Part shown: in pieces, positions 8,455-17,410 of the stretch
How the letters are laid out: each line of letters begins with the position of its first letter
Numbering within the stretch: the first letter of the stretch is position 1
Assembly (NCBI GenBank): GCA_002344065.1
Contig: DDTK01000005.1
Coordinates: forward strand, 62,001-126,000
Direction: 5' to 3'
Length of the DNA stretch: 64,000 nt
From: Flammeovirgaceae bacterium UBA2366
GTDB lineage: Bacteria; Bacteroidota; Bacteroidia; Cytophagales; Cyclobacteriaceae
Notes under the pieces: generated by a model
The model's database searches: none
Told to the model about the DNA's origin: nothing
The model's input: the letters and a program-made list of their open reading frames with translations, nothing else
Made by a program: the position numbers and the translations under genes

Positions 8455-10479
8455 TTGGACTTTACCCTCACCAGCGAATACGTTCCCACAGGCGACCAGC
8501 CCAAGGCCATACAACAATTGGTAGATGGACTTCAACGGGGTGAACCGCACCAGACATTATTGGGGGTTACCGGATCAGGCAAGACGTTTACAATAGCCAA
8601 TGTTGTTTCCCAGGTGCAAAAGCCAACGCTGGTTTTGAGCCACAATAAAACGCTTGCCGCTCAGCTCTATGGGGAATTCAAAAATTTCTTTCCCGACAAT
8701 GCCGTAGAGTACTTTATTTCCTATTACGATTACTACCAGCCTGAAGCCTATATCCCTTCTTCCAATCTCTACATTGAAAAAGATTTATCGATCAATGAAG
8801 AAATTGAAAAACTAAGGTTAAGCGCAACTTCTTCCTTGCTCACCGGCAGAAGAGACGTGCTGGTAGTAGCTTCTGTTTCCTGCATTTATGGTATTGGAAA
8901 CCCCGATGAGTTTGGAAAAAATGTAATCAAACTGAAAGTAAACGAAACCATTGCACGCAATCGCTTGCTGTTTGCCCTGGTAGATATTTTATATCATCGT
9001 ACAGAAGCTGATTTTAAAAGAGGCACCTTCCGCGTAAAAGGCGATACGGTAGATATTTTTCTGGCGTATGCCGATTATGCAATCCGCATTTACTTTTGGG
9101 GTGATGAAATCGAATCCATCCAACGGATTGATCCCATAACCGGAAAGAAAATTTCAGACGAAAAAATCGTGACCATCTTTCCGGCTAACCTTTTCGTAAC
9201 CGGAAAAGATTCGCTCCAACAAGCGATCCGCGAAATTCAAGACGACATGGTGACGCAGGTACACATGTTCGAATCCGAGAAGCGCCATCTGGAAGCCAAA
9301 AGATTAAAAGAACGAACTGAATTTGATCTCGAAATGCTTCGCGAGCTCGGTTATTGTTCGGGGGTTGAAAACTACTCCCGCTACTTCGATCGCAGAAAAC
9401 CCGGGGCACGACCCTTCTGTTTATTAGATTATTTCCCGGACGATTATCTGATGATTATTGACGAAAGTCACGTTACCGTTCCGCAAATACGCGCGATGTG
9501 GGGTGGTGATCGATCACGAAAAGTCAACCTGGTGGACTTTGGTTTTCGTTTACCCTCTGCCCTCGACAACAGGCCCTTAACCTTTAATGAGTTTGAATCC
9601 GTTGTAAACCAGGTGATTTATGTTAGCGCCACCCCGGCTGAATACGAACTACGAAAATCGGAAGGTGTAGTAGTGGAACAACTCATCAGGCCTACCGGAT
9701 TGCTTGATCCGGAAATCGACATCAGGCCAAGCCGTAATCAGATTGATGATTTGTTTGAAGAGATTGATGAGCGGGTAAAAAAGCGCGAGCGCGTACTCGT
9801 TACTACGCTTACCAAACGCATGGCTGAGGAGCTCACCAAATTTATGGAGCGCGCCTCCATCAAATGCAGGTATATTCATTCTGAAGTTGATACGCTGGAG
9901 CGTGTTGAAATTTTACGTGAACTCAGGCTTGGCGTTTTTGATGTATTGGTTGGAGTTAACCTATTGCGTGAGGGTCTTGATTTACCGGAAGTTTCTTTAG
10001 TTGCGATTCTGGATGCCGACAAAGAAGGCTTCCTTCGCAACCAACGATCATTGGTACAAACCATTGGTCGTGCTGCCAGAAACGTTAATGGAAGGGTAAT
10101 TATGTATGCCGACAAAGTGACAGAATCGATGCAGCAAGCCATCGATGAAACCAACAGGAGAAGAAAAATACAAGCAGAATATAACAAAGAACATGGCATA
10201 ACGCCTACTACGATCATTCGCTCTAAAGAATCCATCTTAAGCCAGACCAAAGTTGCTGATTCGAAAAAGTCTACTAAAAAATACTATGTTGAAAACGAAG
10301 AGGTGAGTCTGGCAGCCGACCCGGTAGCAGCCTATCTAAGTAAAGATGAACTGGTTAAAATGGCTGATCGTACACGCAAAGCCATGGAAAAAGCGGCCAA
10401 AGAACTGGAGTTTATGGAAGCCGCACGCTTACGTGATGAATACCTTGCCATCCAGAAATTGATTGACGATAAAAAGTAA
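8455..10479 (+). CDS. uvrB: Excinuclease ABC subunit B
   Basis: 674 residues, full length. Walker A G-V-T-G-S-G-K-T lies near residue 37-44. The Y-Y-D-Y-Y-Q-P-E-A-Y-I-P block of the DNA-gripping hairpin (about 91-102), the helicase motif D-E-S-H near 332-335, the R-G-x-x-Q-T-I-G-R-A-A-R motif VI region near 538-546 and the C-terminal UVR helix pair E-F-M-E-A-A-R-L-R-D-E-Y that binds UvrC are all present. It acts in nucleotide excision repair. The start is TTG at 8455; the encoded N-terminus D-F-T-L-T-S-E-Y-x-P-T-G-D-Q-P matches the family start exactly. Confidence 0.97.
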   Translation: MDFTLTSEYVPTGDQPKAIQQLVDGLQRGEPHQTLLGVTGSGKTFTIANVVSQVQKPTLVLSHNKTLAAQLYGEFKNFFPDNAVEYFISYYDYYQPEAYIPSSNLYIEKDLSINEEIEKLRLSATSSLLTGRRDVLVVASVSCIYGIGNPDEFGKNVIKLKVNETIARNRLLFALVDILYHRTEADFKRGTFRVKGDTVDIFLAYADYAIRIYFWGDEIESIQRIDPITGKKISDEKIVTIFPANLFVTGKDSLQQAIREIQDDMVTQVHMFESEKRHLEAKRLKERTEFDLEMLRELGYCSGVENYSRYFDRRKPGARPFCLLDYFPDDYLMIIDESHVTVPQIRAMWGGDRSRKVNLVDFGFRLPSALDNRPLTFNEFESVVNQVIYVSATPAEYELRKSEGVVVEQLIRPTGLLDPEIDIRPSRNQIDDLFEEIDERVKKRERVLVTTLTKRMAEELTKFMERASIKCRYIHSEVDTLERVEILRELRLGVFDVLVGVNLLREGLDLPEVSLVAILDADKEGFLRNQRSLVQTIGRAARNVNGRVIMYADKVTESMQQAIDETNRRRKIQAEYNKEHGITPTTIIRSKESILSQTKVADSKKSTKKYYVENEEVSLAADPVAAYLSKDELVKMADRTRKAMEKAAKELEFMEAARLRDEYLAIQKLIDDKK

Positions 10480-10495
10480 ACGATTCTTATATTTG
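10458..10495 (+). promoter_or_regulatory. Candidate promoter for the small outer-membrane-like gene
   Basis: TATATTTG at 10488-10495 is an exact TAnnTTTG -7 box, with ATTG copies at 10458-10461 and 10462-10465 about 22 nt upstream. It overlaps the 3' end of uvrB and lies 15 bp before the ATG at 10511, implying a very short leader. Confidence 0.5.
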
Positions 10496-10510
10496 GTAAA
10501 ATTTTTATTC

Positions 10511-10933
10511 ATGATAAAACGGATTCTTCCCATCATTCTTCTGGCAATAGCAGGCATAACACAAGCGCAAAGTTCACACGATTTTATGGTTGGCGGAGGG
10601 CTCGACTTTTTGAAAACTGACAACCAGGAATTATTCCAGAAAGCTCAGCTGGGCTTTGAAGCCAATTATTTTGTAATAAGAAAATTTACAGTGACTGCCG
10701 GAGTTGATTTCTGGACCGAACGTAGAACCAGTTTTGTATTCGGTTCGCGTTGGTACTTTGCCGATAAGTTCTTCGCCCGCTTTCGCGGATTAATCGGGCA
10801 GAATGATTTTTCGATGGGAGCTGGGGCTGCCATTCCCTTTCAAAAGAACTGGCGATTTGAATTGATGGGCGACTTTTACTTTGAAGGCGAGTTTGCGGTG
10901 CGGACTGGCGTTGCGTATGTGATCAACAAGTAA
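10511..10933 (+). CDS. Small secreted, probably outer-membrane beta-barrel protein
   Basis: 140 residues from the ATG at 10511. I chose it over the upstream ATG at 10463 because it yields a clean signal peptide (M-I-K-R-I-L-P-I-I-L-L-A-I-A-G-I-T-Q-A-Q) and because the -7 box lies between the two. The mature part alternates short glycine-rich and aromatic strands (G-S-R-W-Y-F, F-R-G-L-I-G, W-R-F-E-L-M-G-D-F-Y-F) and ends in a strand-like V-A-Y-V-I-N-K, suggesting a six- to eight-strand barrel. I do not recognise a named family. Confidence 0.65.
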   Translation: MIKRILPIILLAIAGITQAQSSHDFMVGGGLDFLKTDNQELFQKAQLGFEANYFVIRKFTVTAGVDFWTERRTSFVFGSRWYFADKFFARFRGLIGQNDFSMGAGAAIPFQKNWRFELMGDFYFEGEFAVRTGVAYVINK

Positions 10934-10947
10934 AACTCTTCAAACTT

Positions 10948-10964
10948 TATCGATGAGATCGATA
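10948..10964. repeat. Short palindrome TATCGAT-GAG-ATCGATA in a convergent gap
   Basis: Perfect 7-bp arms with a 3-nt centre between the convergent genes ending at 10933 and 11025. Its role is unclear: possibly a weak bidirectional terminator or a protein site. Confidence 0.35.
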
Positions 10965-11024
10965 GTCATGAATAAATTCTTTCAAAGCCACCAAGTCTTA
11001 GAGGTTTGTTTGCGGCTGAGATTC

Positions 11025-11504
11025 TTAAAATCTTATAACCAGCTTAGCCCCGGTACCATAGGGTAATACCTCTACACTGGTAGGCCGGGCGCTAGCCGAA
11101 CCCAAGTCTTTGTTGTAAATCCTAAGAGCATCTCTTGAATGTTTTAGGAATGCATTGTTGAGTGGAATAGAAAGCAAAAGCACCCCTACCCCTCCTGCTG
11201 CTAGCCCCCATTGTGGGTCGCCCCCACCAATAGCGGTACCTAAAGGCCAGCCTATCATAAACCCACCAATAGCCCCGAAAACCTGGGCAGCATCATAGTT
11301 AGATTTAGCCTTTTTAAAAGTAGCATAAGCCTCTTCGTCTGCTTTCATTAAATTCAATACCTCCTTGGGCCTAATTAACGTGTTGTCATTGTAAAACTTT
11401 ACACCCCAAAAGGATTCTTTCATGCGGAGTCCATCTCCACCTGTCTGGGCCAGAAGTGAGCAGGAACTAAAGAAAATCAATACAAGGATTAAATTCTTTT
11501 TCAT
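11025..11504 (-). CDS. Hypothetical secreted or membrane protein with glycine-rich hydrophobic core
   Basis: 159 residues. There is an N-terminal signal segment (K-K-N-L-I-L-V-L-I-F-F-S-S-C-S-L-L-A-Q) that could be cleaved after A-Q, or be a lipoprotein at the cysteine in F-S-S-C. A soluble stretch of about 60 residues is followed by two glycine-rich hydrophobic helices (about 78-118; G-A-I-G-G-F-M-I-G-W-P-L-G, G-G-V-G-V-L-L-L-S-I-P-L) and a basic C-terminus ending A-K-L-V-I-R-F. The pattern resembles small glycine-zipper membrane proteins common in Bacteroidota. Function unknown. Confidence 0.6.
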   Translation of the reverse strand: MKKNLILVLIFFSSCSLLAQTGGDGLRMKESFWGVKFYNDNTLIRPKEVLNLMKADEEAYATFKKAKSNYDAAQVFGAIGGFMIGWPLGTAIGGGDPQWGLAAGGVGVLLLSIPLNNAFLKHSRDALRIYNKDLGSASARPTSVEVLPYGTGAKLVIRF

Positions 11505-11570
11505 TTTATAATATTTACGATCCTAAAATTATTGGGAACTATTAAGCCTGAGGTCAAATCATCTTAACAA

Positions 11571-11600
11571 AAAATTCCCGACTTTACAATCGGGAATTTA
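11571..11600 (-). terminator. Terminator-like hairpin downstream of sodA (second)
   Basis: AAATTCCCG (11572-11580) and CGGGAATTT (11591-11599) form a perfect 9-bp stem with a 10-nt loop. Read on the minus strand, the stem runs into a T-rich tail. Confidence 0.7.
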
Positions 11601-11622
11601 AAATACACAGTAAAATGCAATT

Positions 11623-11654
11623 AAAAAACCTCCAAAGTCTTAAAAACCTTAGAG
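11623..11654 (-). terminator. Terminator directly downstream of sodA (first)
   Basis: On the minus strand CTCTAAGG (11654-11647) pairs with CTTTGGAG (11637-11630), including two G-T pairs. Two G residues and six T residues (11628-11623) follow. It lies about 20 bp after the sodA stop codon. Confidence 0.7.
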
Positions 11655-11674
11655 AATTATATATGGGTTAAATA

Positions 11675-12283
11675 TTATTTAACAGCAGCAAATCGTTTCG
11701 CTACTTCACCCCACGATACTACATTCCACCAGGCGGTAATGTAATCTGGCCTACGGTTTTGGTAATTCAGATAATAAGCATGCTCCCACACATCGCAACC
11801 AAGAATGGGTGTGCCCTTAACTTCAGCTACATCCATTAATGGGTTGTCTTGATTTGGTGTTGATGTGATCTGCAGTTTGCCTGAGCCATCCACAATCAAC
11901 CAAGCCCAACCCGAACCAAAACGTCCGGCACCTGCCGCGGCAAATTTGGTTTTAAATTCATCAAAATTTCCAAACGCTCCGTTTATAGCATCGGCCAAGG
12001 CTCCAGTTGGTGCACCGCCTGCGTTCGGACCCATAATCGTCCAGAACAAACTGTGATTGTAATGACCACCACCATTGTTGCGAACAGCCATCGGATACTT
12101 TGAAATATTTTTACAGATTTCTTCAATGCTCAAATTTTCTTCCGGCTTACCGGCTACCGCATTGTTGAGGTTGGTTACATAGGCATTGTGATGCTTGCCA
12201 TGGTGAATTTCCATAGTACGTGCATCAATATGAGGTTCAAGGGCATTAAAGGCATAGGGTAAATTTGGCAATGTAAACGGCAT
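11675..12283 (-). CDS. sodA: Superoxide dismutase, Mn-type signature
   Basis: 202 residues of the Fe/Mn superoxide dismutase family. Metal ligands are visible in E-I-H-H-G-K-H-H (about 26-33), G-G-G-H-Y-N-H-S-L-F-W (about 71-81) and D-V-W-E-H-A-Y-Y (about 163-170). The glycine-rich block N-N-G-G-G-H-Y-N-H and the glutamine in N-Q-D-N-P-L point to the Mn-type rather than Fe-type active site. There is no signal peptide, so it is cytoplasmic. Two terminator hairpins follow, and a TATATTTG box lies about 40 bp upstream. It appears monocistronic. Confidence 0.93.
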   Translation of the reverse strand: MPFTLPNLPYAFNALEPHIDARTMEIHHGKHHNAYVTNLNNAVAGKPEENLSIEEICKNISKYPMAVRNNGGGHYNHSLFWTIMGPNAGGAPTGALADAINGAFGNFDEFKTKFAAAGAGRFGSGWAWLIVDGSGKLQITSTPNQDNPLMDVAEVKGTPILGCDVWEHAYYLNYQNRRPDYITAWWNVVSWGEVAKRFAAVK

Positions 12284-12319
12284 ACTTATAATGGTTTAAT
12301 TGTGAAACATGAAAGATGT

Positions 12320-12327
12320 CAAATATA
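12320..12327 (-). promoter_or_regulatory. -7 box of sodA promoter (TATATTTG on the minus strand)
   Basis: Exact TAnnTTTG on the minus strand about 37 bp before the sodA start. A TTTC sits 20 nt further upstream where TTTG is expected. The predicted leader is about 30 nt. Confidence 0.5.
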
Positions 12328-12372
12328 CAACTCAAACAACGGGAGATGAAATACAGTTCAGGAGAATTTTAC

Positions 12373-12427
12373 TAGCTGTTAGCTACTAGCTTATAGTTAA
12401 TAGCTTGAAGCTAGCGGCTAGAAGCTA
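12373..12427. repeat. Imperfect intergenic inverted repeat between tadA and sodA
   Basis: 20-nt arms at 12373-12392 and 12408-12427 match in 16 of 20 positions around a 15-nt loop. Both arms are built from the words TAGC, CTAG and AGCTT. It lies immediately after the tadA stop codon. Confidence 0.65.
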
Positions 12428-12429
12428 TA

Positions 12430-12873
12430 TCACTCCCTAATCCTCTTGAAAAATATATCAATTAACTCCTTCGCTTCAACAGCAAAAACTCCGGTAACCA
12501 CTTCTGTTTTTGGATGCAGTACTTGCTGTTTTATCAGGCTATACCCACGTTGAACATCAGATGCTCCGTACACCAATTTGCCGAGTTGTACCCAAGCCAA
12601 TGCACCACCACACATCACACAAGGTTCAAGCGTAACATACAACGTACATTCATTCAGGTATTTTGAACCCAGGTAATTTGCAGCTGCCGTTGTCGCCAGC
12701 ATCTCGGCATGGGCCGTAGCATCAGTAAGTTTTTCGGTTTGATTATGGGCACGTGCAATAATTCTGTTTTTAGCAACCACTACAGCCCCCACTGGCACCT
12801 CATCTATATCCAACGCTTTTTGTGCTTCTTTTAAAGCTTCACGCATAAAATACTCATCGGTGTATAACTCCAT
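12430..12873 (-). CDS. tadA: tRNA-specific adenosine deaminase
   Basis: 147 residues of the cytidine/deoxycytidylate deaminase fold. The zinc site is H-A-E (T-A-H-A-E-M near 54-59) plus P-C-x-x-C (E-P-C-V-M-C-G-G-A near 83-91), with the glutamate as proton shuttle. Together with the N-terminal M-R-E-A-L-K-E-A and V-P-V-G-A-V-V-V blocks this matches TadA, which makes inosine at the wobble position of tRNA-Arg. The next gene upstream (12879) ends 5 bp before, so the two may be cotranscribed. Confidence 0.92.
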   Translation of the reverse strand: MELYTDEYFMREALKEAQKALDIDEVPVGAVVVAKNRIIARAHNQTEKLTDATAHAEMLATTAAANYLGSKYLNECTLYVTLEPCVMCGGALAWVQLGKLVYGASDVQRGYSLIKQQVLHPKTEVVTGVFAVEAKELIDIFFKRIRE

Positions 12874-12878
12874 CCGAA

Positions 12879-13430
12879 TTACTTCATTTTAATACTGGTC
12901 ATTATTTTTTTTGCAGTACTCTGCCATTCCAGCTTAAGTCTCCTGGGACTATTAAATGAAAACACCAGTGTACGGCCAGGCTCTACCAGGTATTGAATGT
13001 AGGTATAATTTAACACCGGATCGCGTTGTGATAATTCGCGTGGATTTCCTTTCACACGCGATTCAAATTCAAAAAATATGAATGATTTTCCATGCACTTC
13101 ATGAATGCCTTCTGATATGAATTCAACGTTATCAAACAGGTTGGTAAGGCCTGCCTTGAAAAATTTATGTGCCAGTTCAACATCCTGATCGGGCCATTGT
13201 GTGGCAGAAATATTTACACTGAAATCCACCAGCCGGTCCTCATTGGTGTAGGCGGCAATGGGCTTTCGTACCGAGGGGTAACGTTGCCCGAAATCCAGGT
13301 CATCCATAGGGCGAAAATTCTTCGGTAACAACACTGAAATATTGGACGATACTTTCGTGCGCACCAGTTTTACCGATGCCTCAAAAGAACATAACCCAAG
13401 AAACGCCAAAATCATCAAACCCGATCGCAT
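12879..13430 (-). CDS. Secreted protein of unknown function
   Basis: 183 residues. There is a short N-terminal signal segment (M-R-S-G-L-M-I-L-A-F-L-G-L-C-S-F-E-A-S), then a globular alpha/beta domain with no motif I can name: L-P-K-N-F-R-P-M near 36, a basic middle, and F-I-F-F-E-F-E-S near 117. The C-terminal half (P-G-R-T-L-V-F-S-F-N-S-P near 153) resembles PsbP/DUF1795-like secreted folds in general outline, but I cannot claim membership. It is divergent from aspS across a 148-bp gap. Confidence 0.6.
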   Translation of the reverse strand: MRSGLMILAFLGLCSFEASVKLVRTKVSSNISVLLPKNFRPMDDLDFGQRYPSVRKPIAAYTNEDRLVDFSVNISATQWPDQDVELAHKFFKAGLTNLFDNVEFISEGIHEVHGKSFIFFEFESRVKGNPRELSQRDPVLNYTYIQYLVEPGRTLVFSFNSPRRLKLEWQSTAKKIMTSIKMK

Positions 13431-13578
13431 ACTTATATTTTTAGTCTTTCATGCCCTGATAAAAAGTATTGCTAAATTCGCCCCTCCTTAGCACTCAACT
13501 TTGAGTAAGCTACAGGCAGGTGAGCTAACTAAAACGATTTAGCCTACAATTATTGCGCAATATTAAGTAAAAACACGC

Positions 13579-15342
13579 ATGCTACGGACACATACCTGCG
13601 GTGAACTCCGCCTTTCGCACGTTAATCAAACCGTTTCACTAACCGGCTGGGTACAGCGCCTGCGCGACAAGGGCAGCTTGTTGTGGATTGACCTACGCGA
13701 CCGGTATGGGATTACACAGCTTATACTGGAAGAAGGATCAACTGATGCTACGTTGATGGCTGCCGCTAAAAACCTGGGACGCGAATTTGTCATAAAAGCT
13801 ACCGGTGTAGTGAAGGAAAGGATGGCCAAAAACGATAAGATGCCCACCGGAGAAATTGAATTAAAAGTTACTGAGCTGATTGTATTAAATGCAGCCAAAA
13901 CGCCCCCCTTCACCATTGAAGATGAAACCGATGGTGGCGATGAGTTGAGAATGAAGTATCGTTACCTCGATTTGCGCAGAGCGCCCGTACGGGAAAGTTT
14001 ATTGCTCCGTCATAAAATGGCGCAACAAACCCGCATTTATCTGGACAGTCTGAATTTTACTGAAGTAGAAACCCCTGTGCTGATCAAATCAACACCCGAA
14101 GGAGCACGAGACTTTGTGGTGCCTTCGCGGGTTCACCATGGCGAGTTTTATGCCTTGCCGCAATCACCACAAACCTTCAAGCAACTTTTAATGGTATCTG
14201 GTTTCGACCGATACTATCAAATTGTAAAATGCTTTCGCGATGAGGACTTGCGTGCCGACCGCCAGCCTGAGTTTACACAAATAGACTGCGAGATGGCGTT
14301 CATCACGCAGGAAGATATTTTAAACACCTTTGAAGGATTGGTGCGTCACCTGTTTAAAACGGTAAAAGGAATTGAATTGCCGGAAGTACCACGCATGCGT
14401 TATGATGATGCCATGAAATATTACGGCTCTGATAAACCTGACATTCGCTTTGATATGAAGTTCTTTAACCTTAAAGAGTCGGGTGTGGCTGATCTTACTT
14501 CAGGAAAAAACTTTCAGGTTTTCGATAACGCAGAATTAGTTGTTGGTATTTGTGCCCAAGGCTGCGCGGAATACACCCGCAAACAATTGGATGAATTAAC
14601 GGAGTTTGTTAAACGTCCGCAGATTGGCGCCAAAGGTTTGGTTTACGTTCAATGCAAAGCCGATGGTACCTTCAAATCATCGGTAGATAAATTTTACTCT
14701 GCTGACGATCTTGCTACATGGGCTAATGGATTTAATGCTCAACCCGGAGATTTGTTGCTGATTATGGCTGGCGAAACGGATTCCACACGAAAGCAACTGA
14801 ATGAACTTCGTTTGCTGATGGGAGAAAAGTTAGGCCTCCGTGATAAAAATAAGTTTGCTGCATTGTGGGTTCTTGATTTTCCATTACTGGAATGGAATGA
14901 AGAAACCAAACGCTTCCACGCCATGCACCATCCGTTTACGTTACCAAAGCCTGAAGATATTCCGCTACTGGAAACCAATCCCGGCAAGGTTCGTGCTAAC
15001 GCTTACGATATGGTGTTGAACGGAAGCGAAATTGGTGGTGGATCGATTCGTATTCACGATCGGGCTACACAGCAGATGATGTTCAACCATTTAGGTTTTA
15101 CCGAAGAAGAGGCGAAAAAACAATTTGGCTTTTTGATGGAAGCATTTGAATATGGTGCGCCTCCGCACGGGGGCATTGCCTTTGGTTTCGACAGGCTGTG
15201 TGCTTTATTTGGCGGCTCAGATTCCATCCGCGATTATATTGCGTTCCCCAAAAACAATGCTGGCCGTGATATGATGATTGATACGCCATCCACGATTTCA
15301 GAAGATCAACTGAAAGAGCTTGGGATTCAGATAAGAAATTAG
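13579..15342 (+). CDS. aspS: Aspartate--tRNA ligase
   Basis: 587 residues, full-length bacterial AspRS. The N-terminal OB-fold anticodon domain spans about 1-110 (V-S-L-T-G-W-V-Q-R-L-R-D). Class II motif 2 is F-R-D-E-D-L-R-A-D-R-Q-P-E-F-T-Q-I-D near 219-236, the bacterial GAD insertion runs about 300-400, and motif 3 is G-I-A-F-G-F-D-R-L near 535-543. Bacterial type by the D-L-R-A-D-R-Q-P-E-F-T-Q-I-D signature; I did not try to decide whether it is discriminating or not for Asn. The gap upstream (13431-13578) must contain two divergent promoters, but I see no exact -7 box there. Confidence 0.96.
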   Translation: MLRTHTCGELRLSHVNQTVSLTGWVQRLRDKGSLLWIDLRDRYGITQLILEEGSTDATLMAAAKNLGREFVIKATGVVKERMAKNDKMPTGEIELKVTELIVLNAAKTPPFTIEDETDGGDELRMKYRYLDLRRAPVRESLLLRHKMAQQTRIYLDSLNFTEVETPVLIKSTPEGARDFVVPSRVHHGEFYALPQSPQTFKQLLMVSGFDRYYQIVKCFRDEDLRADRQPEFTQIDCEMAFITQEDILNTFEGLVRHLFKTVKGIELPEVPRMRYDDAMKYYGSDKPDIRFDMKFFNLKESGVADLTSGKNFQVFDNAELVVGICAQGCAEYTRKQLDELTEFVKRPQIGAKGLVYVQCKADGTFKSSVDKFYSADDLATWANGFNAQPGDLLLIMAGETDSTRKQLNELRLLMGEKLGLRDKNKFAALWVLDFPLLEWNEETKRFHAMHHPFTLPKPEDIPLLETNPGKVRANAYDMVLNGSEIGGGSIRIHDRATQQMMFNHLGFTEEEAKKQFGFLMEAFEYGAPPHGGIAFGFDRLCALFGGSDSIRDYIAFPKNNAGRDMMIDTPSTISEDQLKELGIQIRN

Positions 15343-15477
15343 ATTATCGACAGGCTTGTTAGAAGAGAAGTTAGAACAAAAGTGTACATTCAGGTATGAA
15401 GTGGATCGTTAACCAAGGAACTTGAAAAAAAATACTTGCTAAGTCAAATGAGGTTTAGTTTAGAAAATCAGTAGGGC

Positions 15478-16266
15478 ATGGTAACAATCTTAGGCATCCC
15501 ACTAGACGAAAACTCATCCTTCCTCGAAGGAGCCAAAACCGCACCGGAGGCTATTCGTAAAGCATTTCACTCACCTTCTACCAACTATTGCACAGAAGAT
15601 GGTATTGATCTAAGCCAGGACAAACACTGGAAAGATGCCGGTGACCTGATGCTTTCACCGATGCCTGCTGCCATTGCTGAAATTGAACTGGCTGTAAAAG
15701 CGCAACTTGAAGCAAAGCACAAAATTTTATGCCTTGGCGGAGATCACTCCATCACCTACCCGATTGTAAAAGCAGTTTCAAGCCAACACAAAGATCTGAA
15801 CATCCTGCACATTGATGCTCACGCAGATTTGTACGATGACTTCGAAGGAAACGCCTATTCGCATGCCAGTCCGTTTGCGCGCATTATGGAAAGCGGGCTG
15901 GCAAAGCGTCTGGTACAGGTGGGTATTCGTACGTTAAATCCGCATCAGCGAGAACAAGCCAAAAAGTTTAATGTTGAACAAGTGGAGATGAAAGACTGGA
16001 GCGATAGTATGCGCTTTTCGTTTACTGGTCCACTCTACATATCGCTCGATCTGGATGCACTTGATCCGGCCTTTGTTCCAGGTGTATCGCATTACGAACC
16101 GGGAGGCTTCACTACCCGACAACTACTCAATTTACTTAGGTATCTAAAGGCTGATGTTGTTGGGGCCGATATTGTTGAGCTCAACCCAACGCGAGATGTC
16201 AATAACATGACTGCCATGGTAGCGGCAAAATTCGTTAAAGAATTATTGGCTAAACTAATTTCGTAA
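15478..16266 (+). CDS. Ureohydrolase (arginase/agmatinase/formiminoglutamase family)
   Basis: 262 residues with all the Mn-binding motifs of the ureohydrolase fold: G-G-D-H-S-I near 86-91, I-D-A-H-A-D near 109-114 and S-L-D-L-D-A-L-D-P near 184-192. Such enzymes hydrolyse guanidino groups and release urea (arginase, agmatinase) or formamide (formiminoglutamase). Substrate cannot be assigned from sequence alone. It is coupled to the next gene by a TAATG overlap at 16264-16268. The 135 bp before it hold no clear hairpin or -7 box. Confidence 0.85.
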   Translation: MVTILGIPLDENSSFLEGAKTAPEAIRKAFHSPSTNYCTEDGIDLSQDKHWKDAGDLMLSPMPAAIAEIELAVKAQLEAKHKILCLGGDHSITYPIVKAVSSQHKDLNILHIDAHADLYDDFEGNAYSHASPFARIMESGLAKRLVQVGIRTLNPHQREQAKKFNVEQVEMKDWSDSMRFSFTGPLYISLDLDALDPAFVPGVSHYEPGGFTTRQLLNLLRYLKADVVGADIVELNPTRDVNNMTAMVAAKFVKELLAKLIS

Positions 16267-17009
16267 TGGCTGAAAAAGATTATTTCTCGGGGCACGCCCA
16301 ACTCTATGCTAAATTCAGACCCACCTATCCCGATGAACTGTACCGATTCATTTTCGGTCATTTGAAATCCTTTGATGCCGCCTGGGATTGCGCCACCGGC
16401 AACGGACAAGTCGCGAAGGTACTGTCCACACAGTTTGACAAGGTTTATGCTACCGATATAAGCCAGCAACAATTGGATCATGCCGCACAAAATGATTCTA
16501 TACTATACTCCCTTCAACCGGCTGAAAAAACAACGCTTCCCGACAAGAGTGTTGATCTGATCACCGTGGCACAGGCCCTTCATTGGATAAATACCAACGA
16601 GTTTTATAAAGAAGCGAAGCGCATCGCCAAATCCGATGCCTGGCTGGCGGTTTGGGGTTACGCCAACTGCACCATTAGTCCGGTTATCGATCAACACTTC
16701 CAGAAATTCTACAATCAAACAGTAGGTGCTTATTGGGATGATGCCCGTAAATTGGTGGAGGACTCATACAGAAGCATTCCTTTTCCCTTTGAAGAAATTA
16801 TCGCACCGAAGTTTTTTATTCGTGTAGAATGGACAGCAGAACAATTTGCAGGTTATTTAACTTCGTGGTCAGCAACACAAAAATTTATTATAGAAAAGGG
16901 CTTCAACCCTGTTTCGGGAATCATGCATGAAATTGCTCCCCATTGGGGAATTAACAAACCAGTAACTTTTCCCCTATTTTTAAGGATGGGAAAAATCCAT
17001 ACATCATGA
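16266..17009 (+). CDS. Class I SAM-dependent methyltransferase
   Basis: 247 residues with a typical N-terminal cap (F-S-G-H-A-Q-L-Y-A-K-F-R-P-T-Y-P), motif I D-C-A-T-G-N-G-Q-V-A near 41-50, an acidic motif II (A-T-D-I-S-Q-Q-Q-L near 61-69) and the post-I block D-L-I-T-V-A-Q-A-L-H-W near 96-106. The family resembles trans-aconitate/UbiE-like small-molecule methyltransferases. Start and stop overlap both neighbours (TAATG upstream, ATGA downstream), so it is the middle gene of a three-gene transcript. Confidence 0.82.
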   Translation: MAEKDYFSGHAQLYAKFRPTYPDELYRFIFGHLKSFDAAWDCATGNGQVAKVLSTQFDKVYATDISQQQLDHAAQNDSILYSLQPAEKTTLPDKSVDLITVAQALHWINTNEFYKEAKRIAKSDAWLAVWGYANCTISPVIDQHFQKFYNQTVGAYWDDARKLVEDSYRSIPFPFEEIIAPKFFIRVEWTAEQFAGYLTSWSATQKFIIEKGFNPVSGIMHEIAPHWGINKPVTFPLFLRMGKIHTS

Positions 17010-17401
17010 AACACATGCTTCTTATTTTTTGCCTTCTTGGCTACATGGCCTCGGCTCAAACGCTTTCACCGGTTGAGCTTGCCGACCTGCAACTGAAAGG
17101 ATATAACGAACGCAACATCGACCTGTTTCTGCAAGCCTATAGCGATTCGGTTAAGGTTTTTACTTTTCCGGATAAACTTCTTTACCAGGGAAAAGAAATG
17201 ATGCGTCAAAACTATGCGGGAATGTTTGCCAACCTGCCCGATTTACATTGCACTATAAAAAGCCGAATGGTTATTGGCAATACGGTTATCGATGAAGAGA
17301 ATGTACTGTTGAGAAAAGACCAACCCCTGCTTCATGCCATTGCGATTTACAAAATCGAGCAGGGCAAAATTCAGGAAGTGTATTTCATAACCAACCGGTA
17401 A
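17006..17401 (+). CDS. Secreted SnoaL/NTF2-like protein
   Basis: 131 residues: signal peptide M-K-H-M-L-L-I-F-C-L-L-G-Y-M-A-S-A-Q, then a small cone-shaped alpha+beta domain (Q-L-K-G-Y-N-E-R-N-I-D-L-F-L near 31, followed by strands ending I-Q-E-V-Y-F-I near 122). This pattern is the SnoaL/NTF2-like fold used for small-ligand binding or as a scaffold. No catalytic residues can be assigned. It overlaps the methyltransferase gene by ATGA. Confidence 0.7.
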   Translation: MKHMLLIFCLLGYMASAQTLSPVELADLQLKGYNERNIDLFLQAYSDSVKVFTFPDKLLYQGKEMMRQNYAGMFANLPDLHCTIKSRMVIGNTVIDEENVLLRKDQPLLHAIAIYKIEQGKIQEVYFITNR

Positions 17402-17410
17402 CATTTTTCG